Positions 33,089-45,608 of a stretch of DNA of 64,000 nt are shown one piece after another (position 1 is the first letter of the stretch; every line of letters starts with the position of its first letter). The DNA is from Hyalella azteca (Eukaryota; Arthropoda; Malacostraca; Amphipoda; Hyalellidae). The notes under the pieces are model-generated. The model saw only the letters and a program-made list of their open reading frames with translations. It was not told the origin of the DNA and did no database searches. The stretch lies in contig NW_025939448.1 in assembly GCF_000764305.2 (NCBI RefSeq), positions 1 to 64,000 of the forward strand, given 5' to 3'. The position numbers were made by a program, and so were the translations under genes.

Positions 33089-36000
33089 CTGAACCAAAGT
33101 CAAATGAACTTAAATTATTTGTTTCTCTCACTTAATTTTCTAATATTGAACATTAAACAGCGAGTTTTTGATTATTTTTGATCAAAGTGGCAATGAGGTT
33201 AAATTATTTGTTTCTTTCACTTGGTTTTCTAATATTGAACATTCAACAGTGAGTTTTTGAACATTTTTCAGCTATAAACAAAAGAGATAACGAATTTGAT
33301 TAGTTTAGAACGCCAATTGAACGAAATTATGTTTTTCTTTCACTATATTTTAATATTAGATATTCACAAATAAATTTTTTGAAGATATTTTAATAGAAAA
33401 TTTTTACCTACATGTCTTAAGGATATTGTTATAGGTTTAGTGTGCAACTGAAGTGAAATTACGTTTTTCAGCCAATTAATTTTGATATAAAATATTCACT
33501 ATTAAATTGTTGTCAAAGATTTATGGACAGGAAACTTACATTCTAAAACCATTCCATTAATTTATAAAGCGAATAAAGTGAAGTTATGTTTCCCTCCACT
33601 AAATTTTAAGGTTATATCTTTAACATTACTTATTTGAAGATTTTTTAACAAAAAAAAATATCTGAAGAATTTTTATTAGTTTAGAATGTAAATGTGGTGA
33701 AATAATATTTTCCGCCACCTAATGTATAAGGATTTTTGAAAAGAAGCTTGTATAATGTCTGAAGCCATTTGCTCAGTTCAGAATGCAAATGAAGTGAAAT
33801 TATGTTCTATATAATTAGAAAATTTTCTTACCAGGAAGCGCTAAACCTTGAAGCCGTTCGATTAATTTTGAAAATCTATTGGATGTAAAATAATATTTAA
33901 GAAATAATAATTACGATTGCTATAAATTTCGTATTCTTAACAGGGAGGTCGAGATTTCAGGGGAAGCTAAATGATTTAAAAATATAATTAATGTAAAAAT
34001 TTCTTCTTGTTTGATTTAATTAATTGCTTTAAGAAACAGGTTTTATTTCGACCACATGCAGCGTATGCTTTTCAAAAAAACACAGATTTATATTTTTCCC
34101 GATGCACTCTCGCGATTTTTTAATAATCAATCACGGATCCTATTTTTCTTACAAATACCTTCACCAGCCTTTCATTGCAAGGCGGATGAGCGTGCAATTT
34201 GCAGCGGCCATTCAATGAATGGACCTAAGCCTAAAAACACACAAACTGACCATCGCTTCATTGCTGCGGCCATGTAGCAATTAAAGCCCTTCAGTCCACT
34301 AACAACTCCCATTTATGCGATGAAATATTACTCGGTTTAAGTCCGTGCTTTTCATACGTAAAATATTTTGTATTTATAACTACAGTAATCCTTTGTCTAT
34401 CGTGGATGTAGAGTTCCAGACCTCGGCCACTATAGTTGAATTTCCTGATGAAGGTTTAATCGACTGATAGTACTTATTTAAATATTTGTGTAGTAATTGT
34501 TTAGTGAGTTTAAGTACAGGTATGATTGATTTAAAGGTACACAAACTTTTCGCGCACTCCTACTGCCGATCGAACTCCACTGTTAAACCTGAGCTGCTAA
34601 AACATACCGATCTACTTCATGAGATAACCGTAAACCATCGAAGATCAGCGTATGACTCTTCTCATTAAAATTTCGTTACTTAAGCAATTTCAATATGTGC
34701 TTTTTTTAATGATTCATCAAATTCAATCATTTATTTCTTGATTCATTATACAGGACGAACGTTTCATCATATTTGATTGTGATCGGATGGGCGATCTTCC
34801 GCAAACAGGCCTTGGCAAACTGTATGTAGCCCATCAACGTAATTGAACGTTCATTTCTAAACCTGTTAATTAAAGTTCCATTACCCGCACTATTTTTAAG
34901 GTTATTCGTAATGTTTTCTGTGTTTGGGTTTGTTTTCTCAAATAAATAGAATTGACCTTGATATGAGTTAATTCAAATTTAAATGGATAGACCGATTCTT
35001 TTGGAATCGATATGCCCGAGTTTTACACCGCAAATCTGGAGTTTAAAAGTTTTCTATGATAAACACGCGCTCAACGTCGACTGGGGTGAACTGATTGCCA
35101 ACCCCGACAAAAAGTTGGAAAAAAATAATTCATGCGCGTAATTGCCATTTGCAATATGGATGAAGCTGCGGAACGGTTGGAAAAAATCTGTAATCGAGTC
35201 TTTGTTCGGATAATTGTTGGAAACGTCCATGAGTGCATCTCAGTTTTGGAATTTTCTAACAAAGGAGTCTCCTTCTACGGAGAACAATACGGTGATTGTC
35301 ATCTTGTCTTAACGAATAAAAGTTTTGAATAAAATCTAGCAACCAAAACCAATAATATCTCGCACCCATCAAGACTTTAACAAATACGACTAATAATGCA
35401 TGTTGTAGCATTGATAAAAAGCATTATTTACGTAAATTAGAAGCGTGGGACACGGAAAACAGAAAAGACTTTCATGTCCCGCTCTCAGGACTTTCTGGCC
35501 ATGATCTGCGGACGACATACGTGGGTTTACCGCGAGTTATGATGAAGCAAGTCCCACTTATTAGCCAAACGTCGATTTTGCCGAAGTTCTGCCAAAAGAT
35601 CGGTAATTGCGCCTGACACATTAATGCGGCACGGGATATGACGGGTCGGCAGCACAACTACTTTGTTCCGCTGGACAAAACGATAGCGGCAAGAGTCTGG
35701 AAATGTTTTGTCCACATTCATTGTCGTAAAAATTATAGCACACAGAGTCTGCAAATGTTCTGTCGACCTTTTTGGCCTGACTGCTGGCCAAAATGGCGTC
35801 AGTAAGTCTTGGCATGTTTAACTAACGTTTTTGTTGTTATGCATAACAGTATGTGTGATACATGCTGCTGCATAGATGGAGCCCATAAATAAATTGTCTT
35901 TTTTGGTATACGTTATTTCTCCAAAATATAGACATTTCATTCTTGTGCGAAGCTATATGAGCCTGAAGAAATTCATCTGTGTGTCTCACTAATGTAGCTA

Positions 36001-36312
36001 TTATTTTGCAAATGGCGGTAAATATTTATGTAGCGGTACTAATTTATTTTTAATATCAATGAAACAATAGTGTATAATAATAATGCAGTGAACACCCTAC
36101 TTGTAGCAGACATGTAGAATCGGTAGGTAAATAATTACTTTTCCTCTCAAGAAGCGGCAGACTACGGAAGAAAATTAAAAGCTTGGCCCCTTCTGAGTTA
36201 ATTAATTTCAATATTTGATTGAAGCAACTAGCTTCATGCCTAGATAAATAAACTAGGATGTGCTTCTCTATCTGCTACTAAAATATTAGATTATTAGCTA
36301 ATGAGTTTTTGT
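33089..36312. repeat. Intron, duplicated block C copy 1 (first part)
   Basis: AT-rich, no exon recognised. It matches 53232-56300 with many small indels (for example GCAATTTGCAGCGRCCATTC at 34193 and 54253). Repeats of TTAGTTTAGAATGYAAATG type at 33290-33790 are old and degenerate. Confidence 0.85.
34780..35870. repeat. About 1.1-kb intronic repeat with GC-rich core, copy 1 of 3
   Basis: Copies at about 54780-55870 and 56960-58190. The core 35480-35700 is GC-richer and better conserved than its flanks. On the minus strand one frame reads INVSGAITDLLAELRQNR then KWDLLHHNSR, whose spacing faintly recalls a mariner-type transposase, but there are stops around it. Another minus frame is open for about 60 codons (TYVVRRSWPESPESGT). 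I cannot identify the product with confidence; a relic of a DNA transposon is one option. Confidence 0.4.
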
Positions 36313-36500
36313 GAATGATGAATATTGGCGAATGATGAGTATTAGCGAATGATGAGTATTAGCGAATGATGAGTATTAGCGAATGATGAGTATTAGCGAA
36401 TAATAAGTATTAGCGAATGATAAGTATTAGCGAATGATGAGTATTAGCGAATGATGAGTATTAGCGAATGATGAGTATTTTCAAATGATGAACATTTTCG
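36313..36500. repeat. 17-bp minisatellite, about 11 units
   Basis: Tandem GAATGATGAGTATTAGC. Counterparts: about 6 units at 56303-56402, 1-2 units at 51595-51625, and 2 units at 62043-62095. Confidence 0.95.
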
Positions 36501-37100
36501 AACGATGATTTTTGCCAATGATGGGCATGATCGAATTTTGTGTTTACAAAGCCTATATCAAATCCTGCCGCGTAAATGCAGCAACGATTGCAGTTATTTA
36601 TTTCAAAAAATTCTTAATAAAAAAAGACACATCAGCAAGCGTTTCTTCCCTGGTTTGAAAATAGGCGTAAATTCCAATTAAAAATCTTGTTAATTAGATC
36701 TTGCCGGAATAAATTAGAAGCAAAACATCCTCTTTGGTTTATTAACCGTCAAGCTTGGGGGCCCTCGTCCCAGGGGCTCAAGTAATCTCTTCCTTCCCGA
36801 GAGGAGAAAAATAATCAAGTTATGGATACGAAATATAATATAATAATAATAATCAAGATATGGATACGAAAAATGTTGAAAAGTATAACGTGATATCAGA
36901 AGCAGAAATGTTCAAAAATTATGCATGAGGCACCGTGTGTTACTATGCGTGATTGAATAATATTGCATCACTTAATTTCGCATAACGCCTGCCTAAAAAG
37001 TTTAGATGATCGCAAAGCTCAAAATCACGGCAAGAATTTCCGAGCAATCTGCCTTTAACCGCAAGCAAAGAAGCGAATATCACGCGCAAGAAGCGTCACT
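36501..37100. other. Intron, block C, non-coding
   Basis: No exon recognised. Matches 51625-52158 (for example CTTGCCGGARTAAATTAGAA). Confidence 0.7.
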
Positions 37101-37254
37101 GCACTCGGAGAAATGAGTGACACTTTGTCCAAATAACGATTCACTGTATGCCCTTGTGTGGGTTGTCTTGACCGAATTTGGTCCAGAATATGGGTTAACC
37201 TGCAGCGATTGTGTCACTATTCGGACAATTCGACCTATCAATTTTTCTGAGCGT
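37101..37254. mobile_element. MITE-like inverted-repeat element, copy 4
   Basis: Left GCACTCGGAGAAATGAGTGA then CACTTTGTCCAAATAACGAT. The right end, read on the minus strand, is CGCTCAGAAAAATTGATAGG then TCGAATTGTCCGAATAGTGA. 154 bp; near-identical to copy 8 at 52159. Confidence 0.8.
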
Positions 37255-37302
37255 GTCCGAACGCCGCTCAAAACTTTCGGCAAAAGTACGGAGACGAAGG
37301 CA

Positions 37303-37470
37303 ACAGAGATATGAGACCTCAAGAAGTTCGGCATATAATGCAAATTAATACGTCGCGGCAATGGATGAGATGAAGTGAGAAAGTTCAGCAGAGATATGAG
37401 ACCTCAAGAAGTTCGGCATATAATGCAAATTCATACGTCGCGGCAATGGATGAGATGAAGTGAGAAAGTT
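37303..37470. repeat. 85-bp tandem repeat, two units
   Basis: Units begin CAGAGATATGAGACCTCAAG at 37303 and 37388. The same unit occurs about four times at 52361-52734 and once at 59870-59955. Confidence 0.95.
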
Positions 37471-40086
37471 TGTGGCAGGAAATACCGCCGTAGAAGTCAG
37501 CAATGCAAGCCTTGCATGGAATGCGGGTCACGAGACGCTCCAGCCTGCACAACTATTCAATATATTTACCAATTTGTGCGTGGTTTGATTATGTATTGCA
37601 ACTATTTTATCTAACATGTCTTTCTTTATTTCTGATGATATTACGTATCTTTTTCTTTCTATTACATACTTATTCTTTCGAATAACAAAATATTGTATTT
37701 TTGGCATATATTCTGTTCTATAAATTATTATATTATATAATTATAATTATTATATAATTATATACTGACAATAAAAAATATCATATTTTGAGAACATATG
37801 AAAATAGTAGCCTTTTTTACAGTCTTGAAACACATTCTCGTAACTTTTCTTAGCACCGTTTATTTTTGCACATATGAATTTCATATCTATACGGATAGTA
37901 ACTGTTTTGTATCCATATCATTGTTGTTTCTTCGGAAAAATAACGGTTAACTAATTTTTAAAATAATTTTTGCTAGCGCAGTGAGATAAATAATCCTTCC
38001 GGCACTTATTTCTCATAACTATAATTGTAATTGTGTATAATTATAGAATTAAAATTATAATAGCTGTAATTGTGATTTGAAATGCTGCACTGCTACCGAC
38101 ATTTATTCTGAATGAACCGACAATTTTTTGGAACCTCAGTATGGACAAGACCTGAGAAAGATATTTTCATTAAACCACCCAACCGGATTAGCAATGGCAA
38201 ATATTTTGCAAGTTTCTTCAATTTTTTTAATGGAATTTGGAACCTAGGAATCAAGTTGGAATGTAAATCCCTGGCGTTACCGACACCCGAGATTAGTAAG
38301 ACCTAAGCGTCTTGAATCTCGGAGCTGCGACAGAAGCTGTAGCTCATTTTAAGCGATTACATGAAGCCTGTATGAATTAGTATCGATTAAAATAAACCTT
38401 AAATAATAATTGTGAGGTATTTTAAAACATTTAATGACGGATGTCTTCTTAACCTTTTTATCTTTTATTAGTTATACCGATCTAAGGTAACGTACATAAG
38501 AAAACGTGAAAAATGGAAGTCTCGTTTTGGTCGTTATTGTTATGGAGACAATTTCGTTAGCAACTCTCGATTGGACGACCGCACCAGATGTCAACAAATT
38601 CATCTTCATTTTTAGATTTTCCAATCAATAGGCAAAATTTATATCGTAAACTTGGCATGTAGTGAATTGCATAATTCAACTTATTTCTGACCTTTTTTAT
38701 TCAGAAAGAGATTATTATTATTTTTTATTATGCAGTGGCTAAAGATTTTTCTGTACGTCACGAAGTTCCTACTACGCACCATTTTCTGCACGGCTTCTAG
38801 ATTTATTCCACGCACGATTTTCTATCCGGTTCGGGGATTCATCCCAAGTGGGATTTTTAGAAATGCTTCTCGAGATTTTTTAACAAGGTCAATTCTATGG
38901 GAGATTTTCTGTATGATTCAAAGATTTATCCCAGGGTTCGTTTTCTGCAGAAATTAAAGGTTCGTCGCACGCTAGATTTACTACATGGTTCAAAGGTTCA
39001 TCCAGCGAACGATTATTTGTCCGGTTACATGGTTAATTCCATGTGCGATTTTTTGTTTTTTGTAAGTTTCAGAGGATCATCCCATGTTCTGCCTGATTAA
39101 TGGTTCAACTGACGTTCATCAGAGAAGCTGATTAGTTCTATTGAAGTCACCCTAATTATTTCATCTGAAGTCACCCTAATTATTTCATCTGAAGTCACCC
39201 TAATCACTTCATCTGAAGTCACACTATTGCCTTCATTGACTTCGATCCTCGAAACTTCCTAGCTTGCGCTCGCGTTTCGCGTTGGCATCAAACGCAGGAA
39301 ATTAAATCAGCTGAAGAAACTTTGCTGCAAAAATATTTTATCCGTCAAAAAATTTTGCGCTCTTGCTTGTAAGTCTCTCATGTGTTCAGACTGTGCATGG
39401 CGTGGCAATGATCTTTGGTAGTTCTAGTTTCTCTAAAAATCAAAATTGCCGAAAAAATGCAAAAAGGGTTGAAGCCTGTGCGTCTTTCCTCTGCCCCGAG
39501 TGAATTCCTACGCATTTTATGTTGTTCGCTCAAGAAAAATAAGCTCGCCACTCAAAAATATGTAGACGCAACCACTTTCTTCTTACATTGGTTCTTCAAA
39601 TTGAATTTCTTTTAAGAATAGTTATCGTTTTTTCAGAGAAGGCACTCTGCGTCAGAATCAGAAATATCCTACTTATGTCTATGTGGCAGAACGTTTCCCT
39701 CAGACAACACAACAAGATTAGCATTAATCATCGCCAATAAAAAGTGCCATATCGATCATTTAAAATAACTTTCCTGAAAAATACCACAATCTCAAATCTC
39801 ACAAGCGCCACATACTATTTCAAATTATATTTAAATTTTTACACTTCCTTTATTCATGTCAATCTTCAAGTTAACGATTGAAGATTGCAGGACAGTATTA
39901 ACTTCAATGTGAGAAGGCTTGACCATCAGCGATAAGGGAAACATGGCGCTGCTTTGACGAGAAAATAATCATCAATTAATTCTGAATATAAATAATTATA
40001 TTATTAATTAGTCGCTCACCTGGGCGCGTTTTTTAACATAATTTTGACTTCATGGAAATTCTAATGTTGTTTGTTTCCTGCTCTGA
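37471..40086. repeat. Intron, duplicated block C copy 1 (second part)
   Basis: Matches 59956-62340. No exon recognised. At 38760-39070 there is an old degenerate roughly 36-bp tandem repeat (TTCAAAGRTTTATCCCAGGG and CGATTTTCT phrases), and at 39142-39227 a 24-bp repeat (TGAAGTCACCCTAATTATTT) of four units. A segment at 38110-38330 is GC-richer and conserved in the other copy (60640-60880), without a convincing frame. Confidence 0.8.
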
Positions 40087-40173
40087 CATGTTCTCTTCAC
40101 CAACCTTTTCTCTGCTCTAACCTGTTCTCTGCACTAACCTGTTCTCTGCACTAACCTGTTCTCTGCACTAACC
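40087..40173. repeat. 17-bp donor-derived minisatellite, copy 1
   Basis: CTCTGCACTAACCTGTT units; on the minus strand each reads AACAG|GTTAGTGC. In the second copy (62345-62421) this array is attached to the donor of exon B. Here the exon is missing and an adapter follows. Confidence 0.9.
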
Positions 40174-40211
40174 CTGTCTCTTATACACATCTAGATGTGT
40201 ATAAGAGACAG
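40174..40211. other. Nextera mate-pair junction adapter (contaminant)
   Basis: Exact 38-bp back-to-back mosaic end. It lies exactly where exon B of copy 1 should begin and joins the donor repeat to an unrelated 70-bp array. Confidence 0.98.
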
Positions 40212-40377
40212 CATCACCTCCATGCCAGGTGCAGGGGTGTGACCATTTCTCTGCTTTTGAACCATATAACAATTACTACTCCATTACCTCCATGCCAGGT
40301 GCAGGGGTATGACCATTTCTCTGCTTTTGATCCATATAACCATTACTACTCCATTACCTCCATGCCAGGTGCAGGGG

Positions 40378-40415
40378 CTGTCTCTTATACACATCTAGAT
40401 GTGTATAAGAGACAG
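40378..40415. other. Nextera mate-pair junction adapter (contaminant)
   Basis: Exact 38-bp adapter pair inside the 70-bp array. Confidence 0.98.
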
Positions 40416-40573
40416 ATATAACCATTACTACTCCATTACCTCCATGCCAGGTGCAGGGGTGTGACCATTTCTCTGCTTTTGAACCATATAACCATTACTA
40501 CTCCATTACCTCCATGCCAGGTGCAGGGGTGTGACCATTTCTCTGCTTTTGAACCATATAACCATTACTACTC

Positions 40574-40611
40574 CTGTCTCTTATACACATCTAGATGTGT
40601 ATAAGAGACAG
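40574..40611. other. Nextera mate-pair junction adapter (contaminant)
   Basis: Exact 38-bp adapter pair inside the 70-bp array. Confidence 0.98.
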
Positions 40612-40770
40612 CCATATAACCATTACTACTCCATTACCTCCATGCCTGGTGCAGGAGTGTGACCATTTCTCTGCTTTTGATCCATATAAACATTACTACT
40701 CCATTACCTCCATGCCGGGTGCAATGGTGTGACCATTTCTCTGCTTCTGATCCATATAACCATTACTGAT

Positions 40771-42430
40771 GGAAAACAAATACCGTCCTTGCAATAATGG
40801 AATGAAAAGGAATTCTCTATGGAATGGATACTCAGCAAGCCTTCTCGATTGCTTAACATAGCATACACTTCAATGCACAATAATATAATGAATATAAATA
40901 TTGAAATTAATGATATTTTACTAATAATAAAATTAATATTTTTCTAACATATCAACATGTGGTCTGTCAATATAATTAGCAATATAATGTATATTGCTAA
41001 TTTCCAATATACACTGCGAACCTAGACGCGAAGATAAGGAGTGAGATAAAAGCACAGTTATATTCTGAGGCTTGATAAGGCGATTTCATTATTTCAATGA
41101 AGATATCTATTTTTTTCTATCGTTTGAGCAAATATCTCACAAATATTCTCTTCAAAATCTCTGAAATCATTTTAAAAACTTTTATTAAAAAGTGCAGTTT
41201 GGGACATCTATTCGTGTATGAAAAAAAATAAATTCTAAATTATCTTTCAATTTTCAGGTTTACAGCTCTGACTTGTCGATAATAATGGAATTTATTTATA
41301 TATTAATTTGTCAAGAGCTCGTAAATTCAAATTCAGTACGAGCTCAATTTTACTAGGCACTGATCTCCTCAGCGGGAAAAACACTGAAATGAGAATATTA
41401 TAAGCGAATTTTCTCAATGGAAATTCACCTCATTTGAAATCCCGCAATTGAGAGTACATCTCCATCGCTGTGTCAGGACTTCTTATTATATAAGATTTAC
41501 ACGCTCCATAATTCAACTGAAATTCGAAGCTGTCCAAAGTTAGACTTTTCAAGGCTTTACGACTGAAGTTTGAGCTGTCGAACACAGATTGCAAGTTCCT
41601 TATCCAAAGAAATATTATGGAATGCTGCCTCAGGTCGTAAGTTGGCCGCCAATGTTAGCAAGCATATTAATAGCAATTTGTTAGGCTGGACTTTCCCCGA
41701 GTCTGGCTTTAAAAGTTCCAAACAAATGCGATGTTTGCGAACCCTGCGCGCCCCTCCAACTTTCGTGAAAATTTCATCGATCGTTAAATTTGAAACCCTC
41801 CCTCCTCCCTACCCACAAAATGCTATGAGGTGGGGAAGGCTCAACAAGAATAGGCTTTCATTTTTAAGTTTCGGCCATTTCTCGTTATTTCATATCATTT
41901 CCGTTAAAATACTATATTGTTATACATTTCAGTACTATTTCGTTCTTTTTGGGTGTTGATTGATTACAAATGCACTGTGTATAACTGTTTATCAATTATT
42001 TTCACTAATCATTCGTCATATGTGTCAGAGCGTTCAAGGCCGAATTTCTGTCATATCAGATCGAAATTTTATCATTACGAGATTCCTAATAACAAAAACA
42101 TGAACGCACATTACGGTCATTGCGTCGGGGCTCATTCACGAAATAATATGTGAAATTCATTGCCAATTATGATAATTATACGCATTGGCCTGCAATGATT
42201 TGCAACACATCCCCAACGGCACTATTTCTTCAAACTACTTGCACGTGTTAACATAATTTGCTATAAAAATATTCGGGTTATTTGTATTGCAAATCTCATT
42301 CGTCCCATTAGACTTGGCGCGTCTCAATGCAACCCTATAAAGCCGTCACTGAATTTGATCAATGGCGGCGAGAACCCAGCACCTGATAGCTAATTTATTT
42401 CTCCGTCCGTCACTTACGACGGGAAGCTGT
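40771..42430. other. Non-coding stretch
   Basis: Single-copy in this window. The frame at 41570-41959 (plus, 129 codons, MSCRTQIASSLSKEILW) is the longest not explained by a repeat, but has no recognised domain, strong context or second copy. I do not call it a gene. Confidence 0.5.
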
Positions 42431-42431
42431 G

Positions 42432-42576
42432 ATCTAGTGCACTACCAAGTCACTAGATCACGTGATGGAAGTCACTAGATTAGTGCACTACCTTCAGTGA
42501 TCTAGTGCACTACCTTCAGTGATCTAGTGCACTACCTTCAGAGATCTAGTGCACTACCCTTAGTGATCTAGTGCAC
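42432..42576. repeat. 22-bp minisatellite
   Basis: About six units of GATCTAGTGCACTACCTTCA plus GT. GTGCAC and CTAG are palindromic inside each unit. Confidence 0.9.
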
Positions 42577-42759
42577 GTAACTTTCCATGAATGATTTTAA
42601 GCACTTAACCTTTTGTCTTAACTGTAATGATCAAATACACGTATCCTGAAACAGCTAATTGTGATCTAGATCAGGCAACATCACCTTGTCCTCATTTCTC
42701 TCGTGCCCATACCTTCATCCTGTTCTCGGGAAATGCCCTCATCTCGCCCTTTTCGTGTG

Positions 42760-42895
42760 TATTCTTGTACCAATACCCTCATATTGCCCTTATCTCGTGC
42801 CCATACTCCCATGTCGCCCTTATCTCGTGCCCATACCCTCATGCCGCCCTTATCTCGTGCCCATACCCTCACCCTATACTCAGCACGTGCCCCCA
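42760..42895. repeat. 30-bp tandem repeat, about 4.5 units
   Basis: TATCTCGTGCCCATACCCTC plus ATGCCGCCCT at 42791, 42821 and 42851. It explains the long open frames here on both strands. Confidence 0.9.
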
Positions 42896-43702
42896 TCTCG
42901 CTCTTATATATCCCTAAGGGGAGCTGAACTTCTTCAATACGGCGCCTGATGAACAGGATGCCGTCTGAATTTATAGCTTTTCAGTTAATTTTATGGCTGT
43001 CGTGGCATATTTGTATGGCATACAGAATGGCTCGAGCAGCAGCGGCAGAGCGACACCGAGCTTCAGTTCGCAAGAATTTCAAGCTCTGGAAATTTCGCAG
43101 TATTGCGACCGCTAAATTTTCACGCTTCTTTCGACTTGAGTAGAAGACAAAAGTTTTGAGAATAGTTGTGGTTACATTTTATGTAACTCTGATAACTTCA
43201 AAATGCAGGATAAAAGGAAATAGAGTTTTGATAAAAGTTGTTGTCAGATTTTATGTAACTCTAATAACTTCAAAATGCAGGATAAAAGGAAATAGAGTAA
43301 CTTAAGACGCTGGGCCACTTTTTCTCCATATTCATGCTAATATTCATGCTAATTCAAGCAAAAATCAGGCGCCTATCAGACAAAGTAGGGAGGACATTTG
43401 GCAGCTCCGGGGCACCGGCGCCCCTGAAAGCTCTTATGCAAATTAGAAAGATGCTAAAATATTACAAAAACTTAGTGGGTCAGAGCCAGGCATTCCCTGC
43501 AGCAAGTCACTACGCCACTCTTCCTACTAGTAAAATATTTCGCTCCTTAACTCGATAACATAAATTTTTGCACCTTGATAATATTTTAGTAATAAAACAT
43601 ACATGAATATTAGGGCTTCTCATTTATTCAATCTCAGAAATTAGCGCAGAAATCAACGGTTTGCTGTGAATTGTATCCTCGAAAAGCTTGTTAAACAGCC
43701 GT
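42896..43702. other. Non-coding stretch with a 72-bp direct repeat
   Basis: At 43147-43298 a 72-bp unit (CTTCAAAATGCAGGATAAAA) occurs twice. A GC-richer part at 43020-43090 has no recognisable product. Confidence 0.5.
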
Positions 43703-43865
43703 ACATTCAGAGAAATGAGTGAGACTTCGTCCAAGCATCGATGAACTTTAATTCTTGGGTGGGTCATCTTGAACCAGTTTGGCCCGGCAGAAAGATGTAT
43801 CAATTTTACGTGTATAAAGTGCCATCACTATTCGGACACTTTGACCCATTGGTTTTTTTGAGCGC
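43703..43865. mobile_element. MITE-like inverted-repeat element, copy 5
   Basis: Left ACATTCAGAGAAATGAGTGA then GACTTCGTCCAAGCATCGAT. The right end, read on the minus strand, is GCGCTCAAAAAAACCAATGG then GTCAAAGTGTCCGAATAGTG. The interior (GGGTGGGTCATCTTGAACCA) matches copies 2 and 4. Confidence 0.75.
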
Positions 43866-45339
43866 TTTCTCCATCATTGCTTTCTCGTGAACCGGTAATC
43901 GCAAAAGCAAATTTGAAAAAGTTCTCTTCCTTACATTTTTAATTTTAAAAGTTTCTTGTTTGTTACAAAATACTAATAAAATAAATATATTGTGTCAGAC
44001 TGGCTTCGGAATGGATGCAGTCATTACTATGCATGACTGAGCATAATGTATGAATTATGTTAATGTAAAACATATATTTGGTCATTACCAGACGGTCGCA
44101 CCTCATAACATTAATCATTATGAAAGGAGCTCATTCATTAAAAGGGATCGGGCATAACTCCAGGATCAGGACTTAGATGGCCCGCTGTAGCATTCAGACG
44201 AGAGCAGCTTCTGCTTTCAATGCTGGAAACGTAAAACATTTTCTCCTAAATAAAACCATGGAAAGCCTTGACTTTCTCTTTAATGGAAGAGCCTTTCAAA
44301 TAATTAAGGCTAGTCTAGGCTGAATAGCTGCAGGCTTGCTGACCTGATATTGAGATGCAATACCGGTCAGAAAATCTACGGAAAATAAAACCATGATATG
44401 ATTAAATGAGACATTTCCACATTTGTGGTATGGTGTAAAACTTGAACTCACGCTCAAGCTTTCTCGCTTCAAAATCAAAATACGTTCGGAGATGCAAATT
44501 CCTTACTTAAATGCCTTGATTAAACTGAATAGAGCTCATTTACTTTACATGTAGGTAGAAATCTCTTTTAAGAGGGACTCGCTTTTAATCTCTGATGGTT
44601 ATTTTTTCTTCAGCAACTTTAAAATTGATTTACATTCCAACCCCTTAGTGTGTGAACTGTTTCCCCCCCCCCACAAAAAAATATTATGATTGCATATCCC
44701 AGTATGAAAAACACTTGCATACTATTTCGTATCTCGAAGTCAGGTTTTTTGGCAAAATTAACGTTTCATTGTGTTTTCTGAGCAGAGACGACAAGCCTAA
44801 GAAAGAAAGCCTAAGAGTTAATACTTCAGACTATCTATTTGATTCTAACTACGAGTCATTTAGCTTTTAATTCTATGATAAGTGTTCAACCGTCTAATGA
44901 AGGATAATCCTGAAAACTTCTATTAAAGTTAACCATATATAAATTCGGTCGATGGAAAAGAAAAACAACATCGAACCAAATTCACAGCCTGGCTTAAACG
45001 GTGTAAGTATGAAGAAATAACAGACTTACTCATCATAAATTTTGTTTTTGCGTATTGTTATTCGTGCCTTGACCAATATGGGATATCATGCATATCGTCT
45101 TAAAATTTCATTCGTTCATGCCAGGAATTTAGTTTAAAATTTTTGCTCGAAGTCACCGAGAACCTTCATGGAGTTCAGGAAGTATGATTATTGTAACTAA
45201 TATTTGAACTTCTTAATTATTATTCACTTTGTGATATTAATAACTCTTATGTTGACTGATGTTTAAGTGGCTATAAATTGCTTATGACGTATTTACTTCA
45301 AGTGTGAAATTGCACGATTGCATTAAAATATAATTGTAT
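43866..45339. other. Non-coding stretch
   Basis: AT-rich and unique; nothing recognised apart from a C-run/A-run at 44665-44680. Confidence 0.5.
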
Positions 45340-45379
45340 GCTCTTACATAATAATGATTACATTTATTAATCGTCATAC

Positions 45380-45432
45380 CTGCAGGGAAGACGTGGTAGA
45401 CACAAGGCTTCCTCTGCTTGCCCACAGCGTTG
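45380..45432 (-). pseudogene. Truncated duplicate of the Ig-domain exon end
   Basis: Repeats the last 53 bp of the exon at 45530-45605, with its donor GCAG|GTATGA, then breaks off into CTCTTACATAA, which also flanks it on the other side. It is part of a tandem duplication of about 150 bp and lacks the upstream part of the exon. Confidence 0.7.
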
Positions 45433-45529
45433 TACCTCTTACATAAATTAAATGCATTATAATATAATTATTATACTCTTACATAATAATTACAATATTT
45501 ATTACTAATATATCTTATATAAATCATAC

Positions 45530-45605
45530 CTGCAGGGAAGACGTGGTAGACACAAGGCTTCCTCTGCTTGCCCACAGCGTTGCTGCCCCAGCACAGCAGC
45601 GAAGC
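45530..45605 (-). CDS. End of an Ig-domain exon of a Sidestep-like protein (partial, displaced)
   Basis: 25 codons plus one base: ASLLCWGSNAVGKQRKPC then VYHVFPA, donor GCAG|GTATGA, phase 1. L-C-W-x-S-N-x-V-G is the Ig C-terminal cysteine motif. In Side family proteins this segment is followed by a Pro-Ala-Gly hinge into the first Fn3 domain, and phase 1 plus the first bases of exon A complete that Gly. At 45606 the reading is cut by a stop. Sequence beyond it belongs to another repeat (also at 48160), so the exon's upstream part is lost at a junction. It lies downstream of exon A on the transcribed strand, which is the wrong order, and points to misassembly or rearrangement. Confidence 0.65.
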
Positions 45606-45608
45606 TCA

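Larger units (their letters stand above)
40212..40770. repeat. About 70-bp tandem repeat, roughly 8 units, with adapters
   Basis: Units of ATTACCTCCATGCCAGGTGC plus AGGGGTGTGACCATTTCTCTGCTTTTGA-like and CCATATAACCATTACTACTCC-like parts. Broken by adapters at 40378-40415 and 40574-40611. A related fragment lies at 48010-48068. Confidence 0.9.

Noticed and set aside
40197..40421. Short frame beginning MYKRQ and ending VYKRQ
   Set aside because: Begins and ends in sequencing adapter.
41570..41959. 129-codon plus-strand frame as a gene
   Set aside because: No domain, no splice support, no conservation inside the window; the length is possible by chance in 64 kb.
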